Shown: piece after piece, positions 13,923 to 22,965 of the stretch
How positions within the stretch are numbered: position 1 is the stretch's first letter
How the letters are laid out: every line of letters starts with the position of its first letter
DNA from: Hymenobacter aerilatus
GTDB taxonomy: Bacteria > Bacteroidota > Bacteroidia > Cytophagales > Hymenobacteraceae
NCBI RefSeq assembly: GCF_022921095.1
Contig: NZ_CP095053.1
Location: 2,336,501-2,400,500, forward strand
DNA length: 64,000 nucleotides
Direction of reading: 5' to 3'
Position numbers and translations under genes: made by a program
The notes under the pieces: generated by a model
Databases searched by the model: none
Told to the model about the DNA's origin: nothing
The model's input: the letters and a program-made list of their open reading frames with translations, nothing else

Positions 13923-14911
13923 AAAGCTTTGGTCTGTTGCTGCTTCTGCTACTGAGCGATGTGAGTGGGCTAAGCTGGCTTACGCGTATTCATCACCGCA
14001 ATGCAGCCGTACGGGAGGCCCAGACGGCCTACACTCGCCAGGATTTTGCGGCAGCAGCACGCGCCTACCAAGCGGCCGTGGTGCAGTATGGCGCTACGGA
14101 AGAATCCATTGTGCTGAACCTGGCACATGCTTGCCTGCGTGCGGGTCAGCCTGCGCTAGCCCGCGCCTACTATGGCCGCCTGCTCACTAGCCCTACGCGC
14201 ACCGTGCGCAGCGTGGCCCAGCAGCAGTTGGCGTTGTTGGCCAGCCAGCGCGGCGAGTATGCCCAGGCCGTAGGGCTGCTGCGGCAGGCGCTGCTAGCCT
14301 CTCCTACGAATGCGGATGCTCGCTATAACTACGAGCTATTGCGCGACTACCTGGCACGTCGGCAACAGTCGCCGGATATACCACCGCCGGCTGTGCCTCC
14401 CACTGCGCAGGCGCCCAAAAAGCCTACTCCACCCCAAGAGCAACAACAGCAGCAGAAGCAGGCCGACACCGGGCAGCAGGGCCAGCGCAACGACCCTACC
14501 CTACCCGACGACCCACGCAACGCCCCCCAACCCCGCGCCGACCAGCAGGGTAGGCCCGATGCCCGTCAGCCTGACGCAGCGCCCGGCTCCGAGGCGCGAG
14601 GCGGCTTCCGGCCGGGTAGTGGCACCCGGCGCGAGGTAGCTACAGGCAGCACCCCAGGTAGCGTGCGTGGCCTCAGCAACGATGCCAACGGCCCCGCCGC
14701 CCGGCAGGGCTATAGTAAGCGGGCTGGAACCGACTTGGCCACCGACGAAGCCCAACTGCAAACCCAACGTGCCCGCCTGGAGCAGATGAACCTTAGCCCC
14801 GACAAAGCCCGGCAGCTCCTGAACGCGTTGGGTGCTGCCGAACAGCAATATTTGCAGCAGATTCCGCACAAAGCAGACAAAAAACCAGACTCTGACAAAC
14901 CAGCGTGGTGA
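13919..14911 (+). CDS. BatC-like TPR protein
   Basis: 330 residues from GTG 13919, overlapping the VWA stop by four bases. An N-terminal hydrophobic segment (FGLLLLLLLSDVSGLSWL) works as signal or anchor. TPR-like helices span about 30-145 (DFAAAARAYQAAVVQYG, PALARAYYGRLLTSP, GEYAQAVGLLRQALLASP). The rest is a low-complexity linker rich in Gln, Pro, Asp and Arg, and a short C-terminal helical part. BatC proteins accompany BatB in Bacteroidota and probably assemble with it at the inner membrane. The long disordered tail is unusual but common in this group. Confidence 0.8.
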   Translation: MKSFGLLLLLLLSDVSGLSWLTRIHHRNAAVREAQTAYTRQDFAAAARAYQAAVVQYGATEESIVLNLAHACLRAGQPALARAYYGRLLTSPTRTVRSVAQQQLALLASQRGEYAQAVGLLRQALLASPTNADARYNYELLRDYLARRQQSPDIPPPAVPPTAQAPKKPTPPQEQQQQQKQADTGQQGQRNDPTLPDDPRNAPQPRADQQGRPDARQPDAAPGSEARGGFRPGSGTRREVATGSTPGSVRGLSNDANGPAARQGYSKRAGTDLATDEAQLQTQRARLEQMNLSPDKARQLLNALGAAEQQYLQQIPHKADKKPDSDKPAW

Positions 14912-14978
14912 TGGCTAGGGCATCGACGCACTAACCATCAACACCTCAGTATACTTATCCACCCCACCCACCCTTTTT

Positions 14979-16163
14979 ATGCAAATCAAAGACGTAGTAA
15001 TTGTAGCCGCTGTCCGTACCCCTATTGGCAGTTTCGGCGGTAGCCTGTCCTCCTTGTCGGCTACGGAACTAGGCGGCATTGCCCTCAAAGGTGCCCTAGA
15101 AAAAGCCGGCGTGCCCCCTGAGCAGGTACAGCAGGTGATTATGGGCAACGTGATTTCGGCCAACTTGGGCCAGGCACCTGCCCGCCAGGCCGCCCGCAAC
15201 GCCGGCCTTCCCGACACGGTAGAATGCACCACCGTAAATAAAGTATGCGCTTCCGGTACCAAAGCCATTATGTTTGGTGCGCAAGCTATTATGCTGGGCC
15301 AGGCCGATGTAGTGCTGGCTGGTGGCATGGAAAGCATGAGCAACGTGCCGTATTACCTCGACAAAGCGCGTTTTGGGGCGAAGTATGGTCATGGCCAAAT
15401 GATTGACGGCCTAGTGCGCGATGGCCTCTGGGACCCTTACCACGATTATGCAATGGGCAACGCGGCCGAAAACACGGCCAAGGAAATGGGCTTCACCCGC
15501 GAGCAGCAAGACGAGTTTGCCGTTGAGTCGTACACCCGCAGTGCCAAAGCAGCTCAGGAGGGCAAGAAAAAGGACGAGATTGTAGCCGTGACTATTACCA
15601 GCCGGGGCAAGACCACGGTGGTGGAAGACGACGAGGAATACCTAAAGGTAGACTTTGCCAAACTGCCTGGTCTGAAGCCTGCGTTCCTGAAAGAAGGTGG
15701 CACCGTAACGGCCGCCAATGCCTCTACCCTCAACGACGGTGCCGCCGCCGTGCTGCTCATGAGTCGCGAAAAGGCCGAAGAGCTGGGCATAACGCCTCTG
15801 GCCCGTATCCGTGGCTTTGCCGATGCTGAGCAGGCGCCCGAGTGGTTTACTACCTCTCCTTCTTTGGCTATTCCGAAAGCACTGAAACACGCTGGCGTGG
15901 ATGCTTCGGAGGTTGATTTCTACGAGATTAATGAGGCATTTTCGGTGGTGTCGTTGGCGAATAACAAGCTGCTGAACCTGGAAGGCACTAAGGTGAACGT
16001 GTACGGCGGTGCCGTGAGTCTGGGACACCCACTGGGAGCCAGCGGCGCCCGCATCGTGACAACGTTGGTAAACGTGCTGCGTCAGGAAGGCGGCAAAATC
16101 GGCGTGACAGGCATTTGCAACGGCGGTGGCGGAGCGAGTAGCTTAGTCATTGAGCGATTGTAA
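14979..16163 (+). CDS. Acetyl-CoA C-acetyltransferase (thiolase)
   Basis: A 394-residue thiolase that condenses two acetyl-CoA to acetoacetyl-CoA, or cleaves 3-ketoacyl-CoA in the other direction. The nucleophilic Cys is near residue 90 (VNKVCASGTKAIM), NEAFSVV near 313 carries the conserved Asn-Glu-Ala-Phe, GHPLGASGAR near 350 holds the catalytic His, and CNGGGGASS near 382 the second active Cys. Length and motifs fit the biosynthetic or degradative type II family, and the substrate range cannot be fixed from sequence. It stands alone: a long palindrome separates it from the next gene. Confidence 0.95.
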   Translation: MQIKDVVIVAAVRTPIGSFGGSLSSLSATELGGIALKGALEKAGVPPEQVQQVIMGNVISANLGQAPARQAARNAGLPDTVECTTVNKVCASGTKAIMFGAQAIMLGQADVVLAGGMESMSNVPYYLDKARFGAKYGHGQMIDGLVRDGLWDPYHDYAMGNAAENTAKEMGFTREQQDEFAVESYTRSAKAAQEGKKKDEIVAVTITSRGKTTVVEDDEEYLKVDFAKLPGLKPAFLKEGGTVTAANASTLNDGAAAVLLMSREKAEELGITPLARIRGFADAEQAPEWFTTSPSLAIPKALKHAGVDASEVDFYEINEAFSVVSLANNKLLNLEGTKVNVYGGAVSLGHPLGASGARIVTTLVNVLRQEGGKIGVTGICNGGGGASSLVIERL

Positions 16164-16172
16164 GTGTTGATT

Positions 16173-16264
16173 AGAACGTCCTGTTGAGCTGGTCGAAGCA
16201 TCTCTACTAATAGTACTCAATTACTCACGGTAGAGATGCTTCGACCAGCTCAGCAGGACGTTCT
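16173..16264. repeat. Intergenic palindrome (35-bp arms)
   Basis: The arm 16173-16207 is inverted at 16230-16264 with one mismatch, around a 22-base loop. The arm contains GTCCTGTTGAGCTGGTCGAA and GCATCTCTAC. It resembles, but is not identical to, the GTCATCCTGAGC palindromes later in the window. It could end thiolase transcription as a terminator, since TTCTTGTTTTTC follows. Confidence 0.9.
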
Positions 16265-16321
16265 TGTTTTTCATCAAACCAACTTCAACAACGACGGGCG
16301 TGTGCAACGCGCCCCTACCCT

Positions 16322-17677
16322 ATGCCCACTGGAACCATTCTGCTCATCGACGACGAAGCGGTGCTTCGCCAGGCTATTGCCCGCACCTTGGAGCTGGAAG
16401 GCTACACCGTGCGCCAGGCCCCCGATGCCCGGCGCGGCCTGGAGGAATTGCGCGCCCACGCCGAAGAGGTGCTCGTGGTGTTGTCGGATGTGAAGCTGCC
16501 CGACGGCCGGGGCCTCGACCTCCTACCCCGTTACCGGGCGTTGGCTCCCCTGGCCGAAGTGGTGCTGATGACTGCCTACGGCACCATTGCCGACGGCGTG
16601 CGGGCCATGAAGGAAGGCGCCTTTGATTACCTCACCAAGGGCGATGCCGACGACCAGTTGGTGGTAGTGGTAGACCGCGCCGCCGACAAAGCCCGCCTGC
16701 AACACCGTGTGGCTGCGCTGGAAAAGAAGGTAGGCACACAGTACAGTTTCGACTCGATGATTGGGCACGCGCCGGCTTTGGAACAGGCTAAGACTATAGC
16801 GCAGCAAGTGGCCCTCACGGATGCTACTGTGCTCTTGGAAGGCCCTACCGGCGCGGGCAAGGAGCTATTTGCGCAGGCCATTCATCAGGGTAGTCCGCGG
16901 CGGGGCAAGCCATTTGTGGCCGTCAACTGCTCGGCTTTTCCGAAAGATTTGCTGGAATCGGAGCTGTTTGGCTATAAGAAAGGTGCTTTCACGGGAGCCC
17001 TGACCGATAAGAAAGGCCAGATGGAAGAAGCCAGTGGCGGCACCTTGTTTCTGGATGAGATTGGGGAGCTGGAAGCCGGTGCCCAGGCCAAGCTGCTGCG
17101 CGCCCTCGAAACGCAGGAGTTCACCAAGCTCGGCGACAGCAAGCCTACCCGCGTGAACGTGCGCCTAGTAGCCGCCACCAACCGCAACCTACGCCAGGAA
17201 GCCGCCGATGGCCACTTCCGCCCCGATCTGTATTACCGCCTATCGGTAGTGACGGTTCAGGTACCAGCCCTCAGCGCCCGCCGCGCCGATGTGCCGGCAT
17301 TGGTGCAACACTTTGCCCGGCAGTTTGCGGCCAAGTTGCGCCGTCAGCCGTTGGAAATCAGCTCTGAGGCGATGCAGGCCCTTACGGCCTATCCTTGGCC
17401 GGGCAACGTGCGCGAGCTAAAGAACGTGCTGGAGCGCGCCTCTATCCTTACTCCTCCGAATCAGCTCCTCACCGTTGATGACCTGCCGGTGGAAATTCAG
17501 TTGGCAGCTGCTGCGGAAGCTCCTACCCCCGACGACCCGCGCAGCTTGCGCAACGCCGAAAAGCAGCACATCCAGCGCATCATGCTGGAAGCGGGCAGCA
17601 ACAAGGCTGAGGCTGCGCGGATGTTGGGCATCGCGCATACTACCCTCTACCGCAAGTTGCAGGAATACGGGTTGTAA
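16322..17677 (+). CDS. Sigma-54-dependent response regulator, likely controller of kdp
   Basis: 451 residues of NtrC type. The receiver domain at about 5-120 has acidic DDE at 10-12 and the phospho-acceptor Asp in LSDVKLPDG near 56. The AAA+ domain at about 145-375 has Walker A GPTGAGKE near 174, the sigma-54 contact loop GAFTGA near 222, and Walker B GTLFLDEIGEL. The Fis-type HTH at the end reads NKAEAARMLGIAHTTLYRKL. It activates sigma-54 promoters by ATP-driven opening. It lies upstream of kdpFABC and of a sensor pair downstream of it, so it probably replaces the OmpR-type KdpE of Proteobacteria. That link is inferred from position. Confidence 0.93.
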   Translation: MPTGTILLIDDEAVLRQAIARTLELEGYTVRQAPDARRGLEELRAHAEEVLVVLSDVKLPDGRGLDLLPRYRALAPLAEVVLMTAYGTIADGVRAMKEGAFDYLTKGDADDQLVVVVDRAADKARLQHRVAALEKKVGTQYSFDSMIGHAPALEQAKTIAQQVALTDATVLLEGPTGAGKELFAQAIHQGSPRRGKPFVAVNCSAFPKDLLESELFGYKKGAFTGALTDKKGQMEEASGGTLFLDEIGELEAGAQAKLLRALETQEFTKLGDSKPTRVNVRLVAATNRNLRQEAADGHFRPDLYYRLSVVTVQVPALSARRADVPALVQHFARQFAAKLRRQPLEISSEAMQALTAYPWPGNVRELKNVLERASILTPPNQLLTVDDLPVEIQLAAAAEAPTPDDPRSLRNAEKQHIQRIMLEAGSNKAEAARMLGIAHTTLYRKLQEYGL

Positions 17678-17700
17678 GATTGTCAGTCAGTCGGCTGTTC

Positions 17701-17728
17701 GCGGCCCCGCCCTACCCGGCGGGGCCGC
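17701..17728 (+). terminator. GC-rich hairpin after response regulator
   Basis: GCGGCCCCGCC (17701-17711) pairs perfectly with GGCGGGGCCGC (17718-17728). No clear T run follows, so termination is likely but not certain. Confidence 0.65.
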
Positions 17729-18115
17729 ACGCGTTTAGGGGCGGGGCGAAGTCCCCTGCCAGTCGGACGCATCTAGCATCGGACCTGCAAGCGACTTTCA
17801 CTAGCATTCTGCACAACGGACTAGCGTTTCGCTAGTCCGACATGCTTTGCATGGGCCATACGCACAACACTATTTACATTATTTATATCTGATTATCAAC
17901 TATTTAATTATCAAAACCTGCAGTTGACATCGGGGTAGGGCTAGGAATTGCTGAATGATTGGCATCACCAATACACGCAAAAAAGCATATGCCTACTCCC
18001 CTGCTTCTGCCGCTTCTCGTGGCTACTGGTTGCGCCGGCTTCCGGCTGTTCTACCGCTCCATTTCCTTTTTCGAGCGCATCTGAATGTGCGCTTTGGCTT
18101 CTATCGCTACCTACC
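17729..18115. other. Regulatory gap upstream of kdpF
   Basis: No gene is supported. A hairpin CGGACTAGC/GCTAGTCCG lies at 17817-17839. An AT-rich stretch at 17870-17920 may hold the kdp promoter. I looked for a sigma-54 site (GG, ten bases, GC) and found none with correct spacing. Confidence 0.5.
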
Positions 18116-18196
18116 ATGATGCTTGCCCTGCTCCTGCTTTCTCTGGCTACGTTCGCCTACCTCAGCTACGTGCTGCTGCGCCCGGAGAAATTCTGA
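18116..18196 (+). CDS. kdpF: KdpF, small subunit of the potassium-transporting ATPase
   Basis: 26 residues, MMLALLLLSLATFAYLSYVL followed by LRPEKF. One transmembrane helix ending in the family signature L-x-x-P-E-K/R-F. KdpF is a lipid-like stabiliser of the KdpABC complex. ATG 18116 (double ATG) is chosen because the longer frame upstream has no KdpF character. It precedes kdpA by 60 bases. Confidence 0.9.
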   Translation: MMLALLLLSLATFAYLSYVLLRPEKF

Positions 18197-18256
18197 ATCT
18201 AGTTGCTGGTCTTTCGCCCGCACGAAGTGCGCTGCAACTCCCAACGCTCAACCGAA

Positions 18257-19954
18257 ATGAACATTGAATTATTCGGCATCCTCCTGATAGTGGGTGCCAC
18301 CATGCTACTGGCTGTTCCACTGGGGCGCTACCTGGCTACCATCTACCGCGGCGATAAAAGCTGGACCGATTTCTTGGCGCCGCTGGAGCGCCTACTATTT
18401 CGCCTAGCTGGCATCGACCCTACCCGCGAGATGCGCTGGCAACAGCATTTGCTGGCCCTGCTCACCATCAACCTCCTGTGGTTTATCTGGGCGATGCTGG
18501 TATTGACCACCCAGGGCAGCCTACCCCTCAACCCCGACCATAACCCCTCGATGCCCGCCGACCAAGCCTTTAATACGGCCGTGTCGTTTCTAGTGAACTG
18601 CAATTTGCAGCACTACTCCGGTGAGTCGGGCGTGACGTACTTCTCGCAGGTGTTCTGCCTAATGTTCCTACAATTCGTGACGGCGGGCACAGGTATGGCG
18701 GCTTGCGTAGTGGTGTTCAACGCCCTGCGCGAAGGCACTACCGAGAAGCTGGGCAACTTCTACAACTACTTCGTCAAGAGCATTACCCGTGTGCTCCTAC
18801 CCCTGTCACTGGGGCTGGCGCTGGTGCTGGTGTTCCAGGGTACGCCCATGACGTGGGAGGGCAAAATGGCCCTCGTGACGGTGCAGGGCGATACTACGGC
18901 GGTGAGCCGTGGGCCGGCCGCTGCCCTCATCGGCATCAAGCAGCTGGGTACCAATGGCGGTGGGTTCTTCGGCGTCAACTCGGCTCACCCCCTCGAAAAC
19001 CCTACCTACCTCAGTAACGCCCTGGAAAACATGGGCATCTTGTTGATTCCGATGGCGATGGCACTGGCTTTGGGGTATTACCTGCGCCGCCCGCGTCTGG
19101 GCTGGATGGTGTTTGGGGTGATGACGGCTGGTTATTTGCTGCTCCAACTCCCTACCCTCTACCTGGAAATGCACGGCAACCCCGCCCTCACCGCCCTGGG
19201 CATCGACCAACGCCTGGGCGCGCTGGAAGGCAAGGAGATGCGTCTGGGTGCGCCGGCCTCGGCGCTGTGGGCCATCAGCACCACCGTTACCAGCAATGGC
19301 TCCGTGAATGCCATGCACGATTCGCTGATGCCGCTATCAGGTATGAACACGCTGCTGGGCATGATGACCAATTCCTTTTTCGGCGGCGTGGGGGTAGGCT
19401 TCCTGAATTTCTTTGTGTTCATCATCGTAGCTGTGTTCATTTCAGGGCTGCTAGTAGGGCGCACGCCCGAGCTACTGGGCAAGAAGGTGGAAGCCCGCGA
19501 GATGAAAATTGCCGTCATCGTGGCGCTGCTGCACCCGTTGCTGATTCTAGCCGGCACGGCCCTCACGGCCTACCTCTACGCCCGTCACCCCGATGCCTAC
19601 GCCGGCTGGCTAGCCAACCCCGGCTACCACGGCTTCTCCGAAATGCTCTACGAGTTCACCTCCTCGGCCGCCAACAATGGTTCGGGTTTCGAAGGGCTAG
19701 GCGACAACACACCCTGGTGGAACATCTCCACCGGCGTGGTGATGCTGCTGGCCCGCTACCTTCCCATCATCGGGCCAGTGGCTATTGCCGGGCTGCTGGC
19801 GGCCAAAAAGTACACGCCCGAATCGGCCGGCACGCTCCGCCTCGACACAGCCACATTCGGCCTGATGGTCTTCTTCGTCATCTGGATTATTGCCGCCCTG
19901 GCTTTCTTCCCAGCGCTGGCACTGGGGCCACTGGCCGAGCATTTCACGCTGTAG
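18257..19954 (+). CDS. kdpA: KdpA, potassium-binding channel subunit
   Basis: 565 residues, about ten transmembrane segments. It carries K+ through its four pore-loop repeats to the KdpB pump. Selectivity-loop phrases are visible: FLVNCNLQHYSGES, GTNGGGFFGVNSAHPLENPT, STTVTSNGSVNAM and FTSSAANNGSGFEGL. ATG 18257 (MNIELFGILLIVGATML) was chosen over an upstream TTG in frame. The length is normal for the family. A 184-base spacer packed with hairpins separates it from kdpB, which is unusual inside this operon. Confidence 0.97.
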   Translation: MNIELFGILLIVGATMLLAVPLGRYLATIYRGDKSWTDFLAPLERLLFRLAGIDPTREMRWQQHLLALLTINLLWFIWAMLVLTTQGSLPLNPDHNPSMPADQAFNTAVSFLVNCNLQHYSGESGVTYFSQVFCLMFLQFVTAGTGMAACVVVFNALREGTTEKLGNFYNYFVKSITRVLLPLSLGLALVLVFQGTPMTWEGKMALVTVQGDTTAVSRGPAAALIGIKQLGTNGGGFFGVNSAHPLENPTYLSNALENMGILLIPMAMALALGYYLRRPRLGWMVFGVMTAGYLLLQLPTLYLEMHGNPALTALGIDQRLGALEGKEMRLGAPASALWAISTTVTSNGSVNAMHDSLMPLSGMNTLLGMMTNSFFGGVGVGFLNFFVFIIVAVFISGLLVGRTPELLGKKVEAREMKIAVIVALLHPLLILAGTALTAYLYARHPDAYAGWLANPGYHGFSEMLYEFTSSAANNGSGFEGLGDNTPWWNISTGVVMLLARYLPIIGPVAIAGLLAAKKYTPESAGTLRLDTATFGLMVFFVIWIIAALAFFPALALGPLAEHFTL

Positions 19955-19963
19955 CACGAAACT

Positions 19964-20111
19964 CCCCTCCTCAGCCGAGGAGGGGATGTTCAGCCGCCAG
20001 GCTGAACGGGGGTGGTTGACTCGTTGCTGATGCTGTTTGCCAAGAACGAGCTAACTAAACAACGACTAAACCACCCCGCCTTTCGGGCACCCCTCCTTAA
20101 AAAAGGAGGGG
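19964..20111. repeat. Compound hairpin repeat between kdpA and kdpB
   Basis: Four pairings are visible: CCCCTCCTC/GAGGAGGGG (19964-19985), GTTCAGCC/GGCTGAAC (19988-20007), GGGGTGGTT (20009-20017) with AACCACCCC (20069-20077), and CCCCTCCTT/AAGGAGGGG near 20090-20111. The outer words CCCCTCCT and AGGAGGGG frame the block, so the whole 148 bases look like one mobile-type palindromic unit lying inside an operon. Confidence 0.85.
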
Positions 20112-20138
20112 ACCTCCTACCCTTCGTCTTTCTTCTCC

Positions 20139-22184
20139 ATGTCTTCTCAATCTCAATCTCTCTTTCAACCCGCGCTGGTAGCGGAGGCCACCAAACAGGC
20201 CTTCGTGAAGCTCGACCCGCGCACGATGTTCCGCAACCCGGTGATGTTCACCGTGGAATTGGGCACGGTGGTAATGCTCATTGTCACGCTGGGCCTGCTG
20301 TTTCGGCCCGATGCCGGCCAGGGTAGCTTCGGCTACAACTTCACGGTATTCGTGGTGCTGCTGCTAACGTTGCTGTTCGCCAACTTCGCCGAGGCCATTG
20401 CTGAAGCGCGGGGCAAGGCTCAGGCTAACTCCCTGCGCAAAACCCGCCAAGACACCCCCGCCCGCCTGCGCCTCGATAACGGTAGCTTCCAGCAAATCAG
20501 CTCGGCGCAGCTCCAAAAAGGTCAGATTTTCGTGGTGGAAGCCGGCGAAATTATCCCTACCGATGGGGAGATTCTGGAAGGCCTAGCTACCATTGATGAG
20601 TCGGCCATAACGGGCGAATCGGCGCCGGTGATACGGGAGGCTGGCGGCGACAAATCCAGCGTGACGGGCGGCACCACGGTGCTGTCGGACCGCATTGTGG
20701 TGCTGGTGACTACGGCGCCCGGTGAGTCGTTTCTCGATAAGATGATTGCTTTGGTGGAAGGCGCTTCGCGGCAGAAAACGCCCAACGAAATTGCCCTCAC
20801 CATCCTGCTGGCCGGCTTCACGCTGGTGTTCATTATCGTGTGCGTCACCCTGAGCCCATTTGCCGATTACGCCCAGACGCCCATTGCCATTTCGGCCTTC
20901 ATTGCGCTGTTTGTGTGCCTGATTCCGACGACCATCGGCGGGTTGCTTTCGGCCATTGGCATTGCGGGCATGGACCGGGCACTGCGGGCCAACGTCATCA
21001 CGAAGAGCGGCAAAGCCGTGGAAACGGCCGGCGACATCGACGTGCTGCTGCTCGACAAAACCGGCACCATCACCATCGGCAACCGCAAGGCTACCCACTT
21101 CTGGCCCGCGCCGGGGGTAGATGTGCGGCAGTTTGTGGAGGGCGCCACCGTCTCGTCGCTCACCGACGAAACGCCCGAGGGCAAGAGCATTGTGGCCCTG
21201 GCCCGCGAGCAGCAGATCAGCCCCGAGCAGCTGCAAGGTAGACTGGAAGGCGCCGAGCTAATCCGCTTCACGGCCGAAACTCGCAGCAGCGGCGTGACGC
21301 TCCCCGATGGCACGCGTATCCGCAAGGGCGCCGCCGACGCCATCCGTCAGCTCACCGAAAAAGCCGGCCACCCCTACCCCGCAGAAGTGGCCGAGCGGGT
21401 CCAGGCTGTGTCTGCCAACGGCGGCACGCCGCTGGTAGTCAGCCAAAATGATCAGGTGATGGGCGTGGTAGAGTTGCAGGACATCATCAAACCTGGCATT
21501 CAGGAGCGGTTTGCGCGCCTGCGGGCCATGGGCATCAAAACGGTGATGGTGACCGGCGACAATCCCCTTACGGCCAAGTTTATTGCTGAAAAGGCCGGTG
21601 TTGATGACTTCATTGCCGAGGCCAAGCCCGAAGACAAAATGCAGTACATCCGTGCCGAGCAGCAGCAAGGCAGGCTAGTAGCCATGATGGGCGACGGCAC
21701 CAACGACGCCCCCGCCCTGGCCCAAGCCGACGTAGGCGTGGCCATGAACAGCGGCACTCAGGCCGCCAAAGAAGCCGGCAACATGGTTGACCTCGATAAT
21801 GACCCTACCAAACTGATTGAGGTAGTAGAGATTGGCAAGCAACTGCTGATGACGCGCGGCACGCTCACTACCTTCAGCATCGCCAACGACGTGGCCAAGT
21901 ACTTCGCCATTGTGCCGGCGCTGTTTATGACGGCCATTCCAGCTCTGGGCGCGCTTAATGTGATGGGTCTTCACTCGCCGCAGTCGGCCATTCTCTCAGC
22001 GGTGATATTCAACGCCCTCATCATTCCGGCCCTGGTGCCGCTGGCCCTGCAAGGCGTGGCATACAAACCCCTGGGCGCGGCGGCGCTACTGCGCCGTAAT
22101 CTACTGGTGTACGGGGTAGGCGGTGTGGTAGTCCCGTTCGTCGGCATCAAGCTGATTGACCTGGTGGTAGGGCTTTTCGTGTAG
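20139..22184 (+). CDS. kdpB: KdpB, P-type ATPase subunit
   Basis: 681 residues, the catalytic pump subunit. Visible are the A-domain motif TGESAPV near 165, the phosphorylation motif DKTGTIT near 305-312, the nucleotide-binding domain after it, and the hinge [16 protein letters not shown] near 520. About seven transmembrane segments lie in the usual places. Length matches the family (about 680). It couples ATP hydrolysis to K+ import by KdpA. Another palindromic stretch lies between this gene and kdpC. Confidence 0.97.
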   Translation: MSSQSQSLFQPALVAEATKQAFVKLDPRTMFRNPVMFTVELGTVVMLIVTLGLLFRPDAGQGSFGYNFTVFVVLLLTLLFANFAEAIAEARGKAQANSLRKTRQDTPARLRLDNGSFQQISSAQLQKGQIFVVEAGEIIPTDGEILEGLATIDESAITGESAPVIREAGGDKSSVTGGTTVLSDRIVVLVTTAPGESFLDKMIALVEGASRQKTPNEIALTILLAGFTLVFIIVCVTLSPFADYAQTPIAISAFIALFVCLIPTTIGGLLSAIGIAGMDRALRANVITKSGKAVETAGDIDVLLLDKTGTITIGNRKATHFWPAPGVDVRQFVEGATVSSLTDETPEGKSIVALAREQQISPEQLQGRLEGAELIRFTAETRSSGVTLPDGTRIRKGAADAIRQLTEKAGHPYPAEVAERVQAVSANGGTPLVVSQNDQVMGVVELQDIIKPGIQERFARLRAMGIKTVMVTGDNPLTAKFIAEKAGVDDFIAEAKPEDKMQYIRAEQQQGRLVAMMGDGTNDAPALAQADVGVAMNSGTQAAKEAGNMVDLDNDPTKLIEVVEIGKQLLMTRGTLTTFSIANDVAKYFAIVPALFMTAIPALGALNVMGLHSPQSAILSAVIFNALIIPALVPLALQGVAYKPLGAAALLRRNLLVYGVGGVVVPFVGIKLIDLVVGLFV

Positions 22185-22206
22185 CTGAACTAAAACAAAC
22201 AAGAAC

Positions 22207-22294
22207 GTCATGCTAACCTGCTTTAGCGTCGCCCAATCGACACAAACGAAGCGGTAGAAAGGCTCCACTCCGTGGATGCTAGATGAAGCATGAC
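22207..22294. repeat. Decayed palindrome between kdpB and kdpC
   Basis: GTCATGCT (22207-22214) is inverted as AGCATGAC (22287-22294); the interior pairs only in patches. It looks like an eroded member of the intergenic palindromes with a GTCATxCT arm. It fills most of the 134-base spacer. Confidence 0.6.
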
Positions 22295-22318
22295 CGTCCT
22301 CTATAAACATCGACAACC

Positions 22319-22882
22319 ATGAAAACGCATTTGGTTCCTGCTTTCCGCCTTACAGTGGCACTCCTTATAGTATGCTGTGTGCTCTACCCGGCTTTGGTGT
22401 GGACTGTGGCCCAAGCCGCCCCTGGTCACGGGGGGGGCGTGCAGGTTTCTTCCAAGGGCCGTGTGGTAGGCTTCGCCAACGTGGGTCAGAAGTTCGACCG
22501 GCCCGAATACTTCAACTCGCGCCCCTCGGCCGTAGACTATCACGCCGATGGCTCAGGTGGCTCCAACAAAGGCCCCAGCAACCCCGAGTACCTGGCCACG
22601 GTACGCACCCGCGTGGGCGAGTTTCTGCGCCAAAACCCTACCCACCAAGGCCCAGTACCTGCTGAGCTAGTAACCGCCAGCGGCTCTGGCCTCGACCCGC
22701 ACCTCTCGCCTGAAGGAGCCTACGCCCAGGTAGGGCGCATTGCCCGACTGCGCCACCTGCCTGAAGCCCGCGTACGGGCGTTGGTAGCGGCCCACATTCA
22801 CGAGCCACTGGTAGTGTTTTTTGGGCCGGCTACCGTGAATGTGCTGGAGCTGAACCTAAAGCTGGATTCGTTGGGCAAATAG
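22319..22882 (+). CDS. kdpC: KdpC, assembly subunit of the potassium ATPase
   Basis: 187 residues with one N-terminal transmembrane helix (FRLTVALLIVCCVLYPALVW) and a soluble periplasmic part. Family phrases FDRPEYFNSRPSAVDYHADG, ASGSGLDPHLSPEGAYAQV and RVRALVAAHIHEP are present. KdpC joins KdpA and KdpB and raises ATP affinity. Length is typical. Confidence 0.97.
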   Translation: MKTHLVPAFRLTVALLIVCCVLYPALVWTVAQAAPGHGGGVQVSSKGRVVGFANVGQKFDRPEYFNSRPSAVDYHADGSGGSNKGPSNPEYLATVRTRVGEFLRQNPTHQGPVPAELVTASGSGLDPHLSPEGAYAQVGRIARLRHLPEARVRALVAAHIHEPLVVFFGPATVNVLELNLKLDSLGK

Positions 22883-22965
22883 CCACTGGTTGGGCGCCTA
22901 CGACGTCCGACCAGCACATCCCCTCCCCTATTCTAATAGCGCCTTATTTTGCGCAAAATCACTCC

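Noticed and set aside
17729..18115. Sigma-54 (-24/-12) promoter before kdpF
   Set aside because: TTGGCATCACC at 17959 has a -24-like start but the GC of the -12 element is not at the required ten-base distance.
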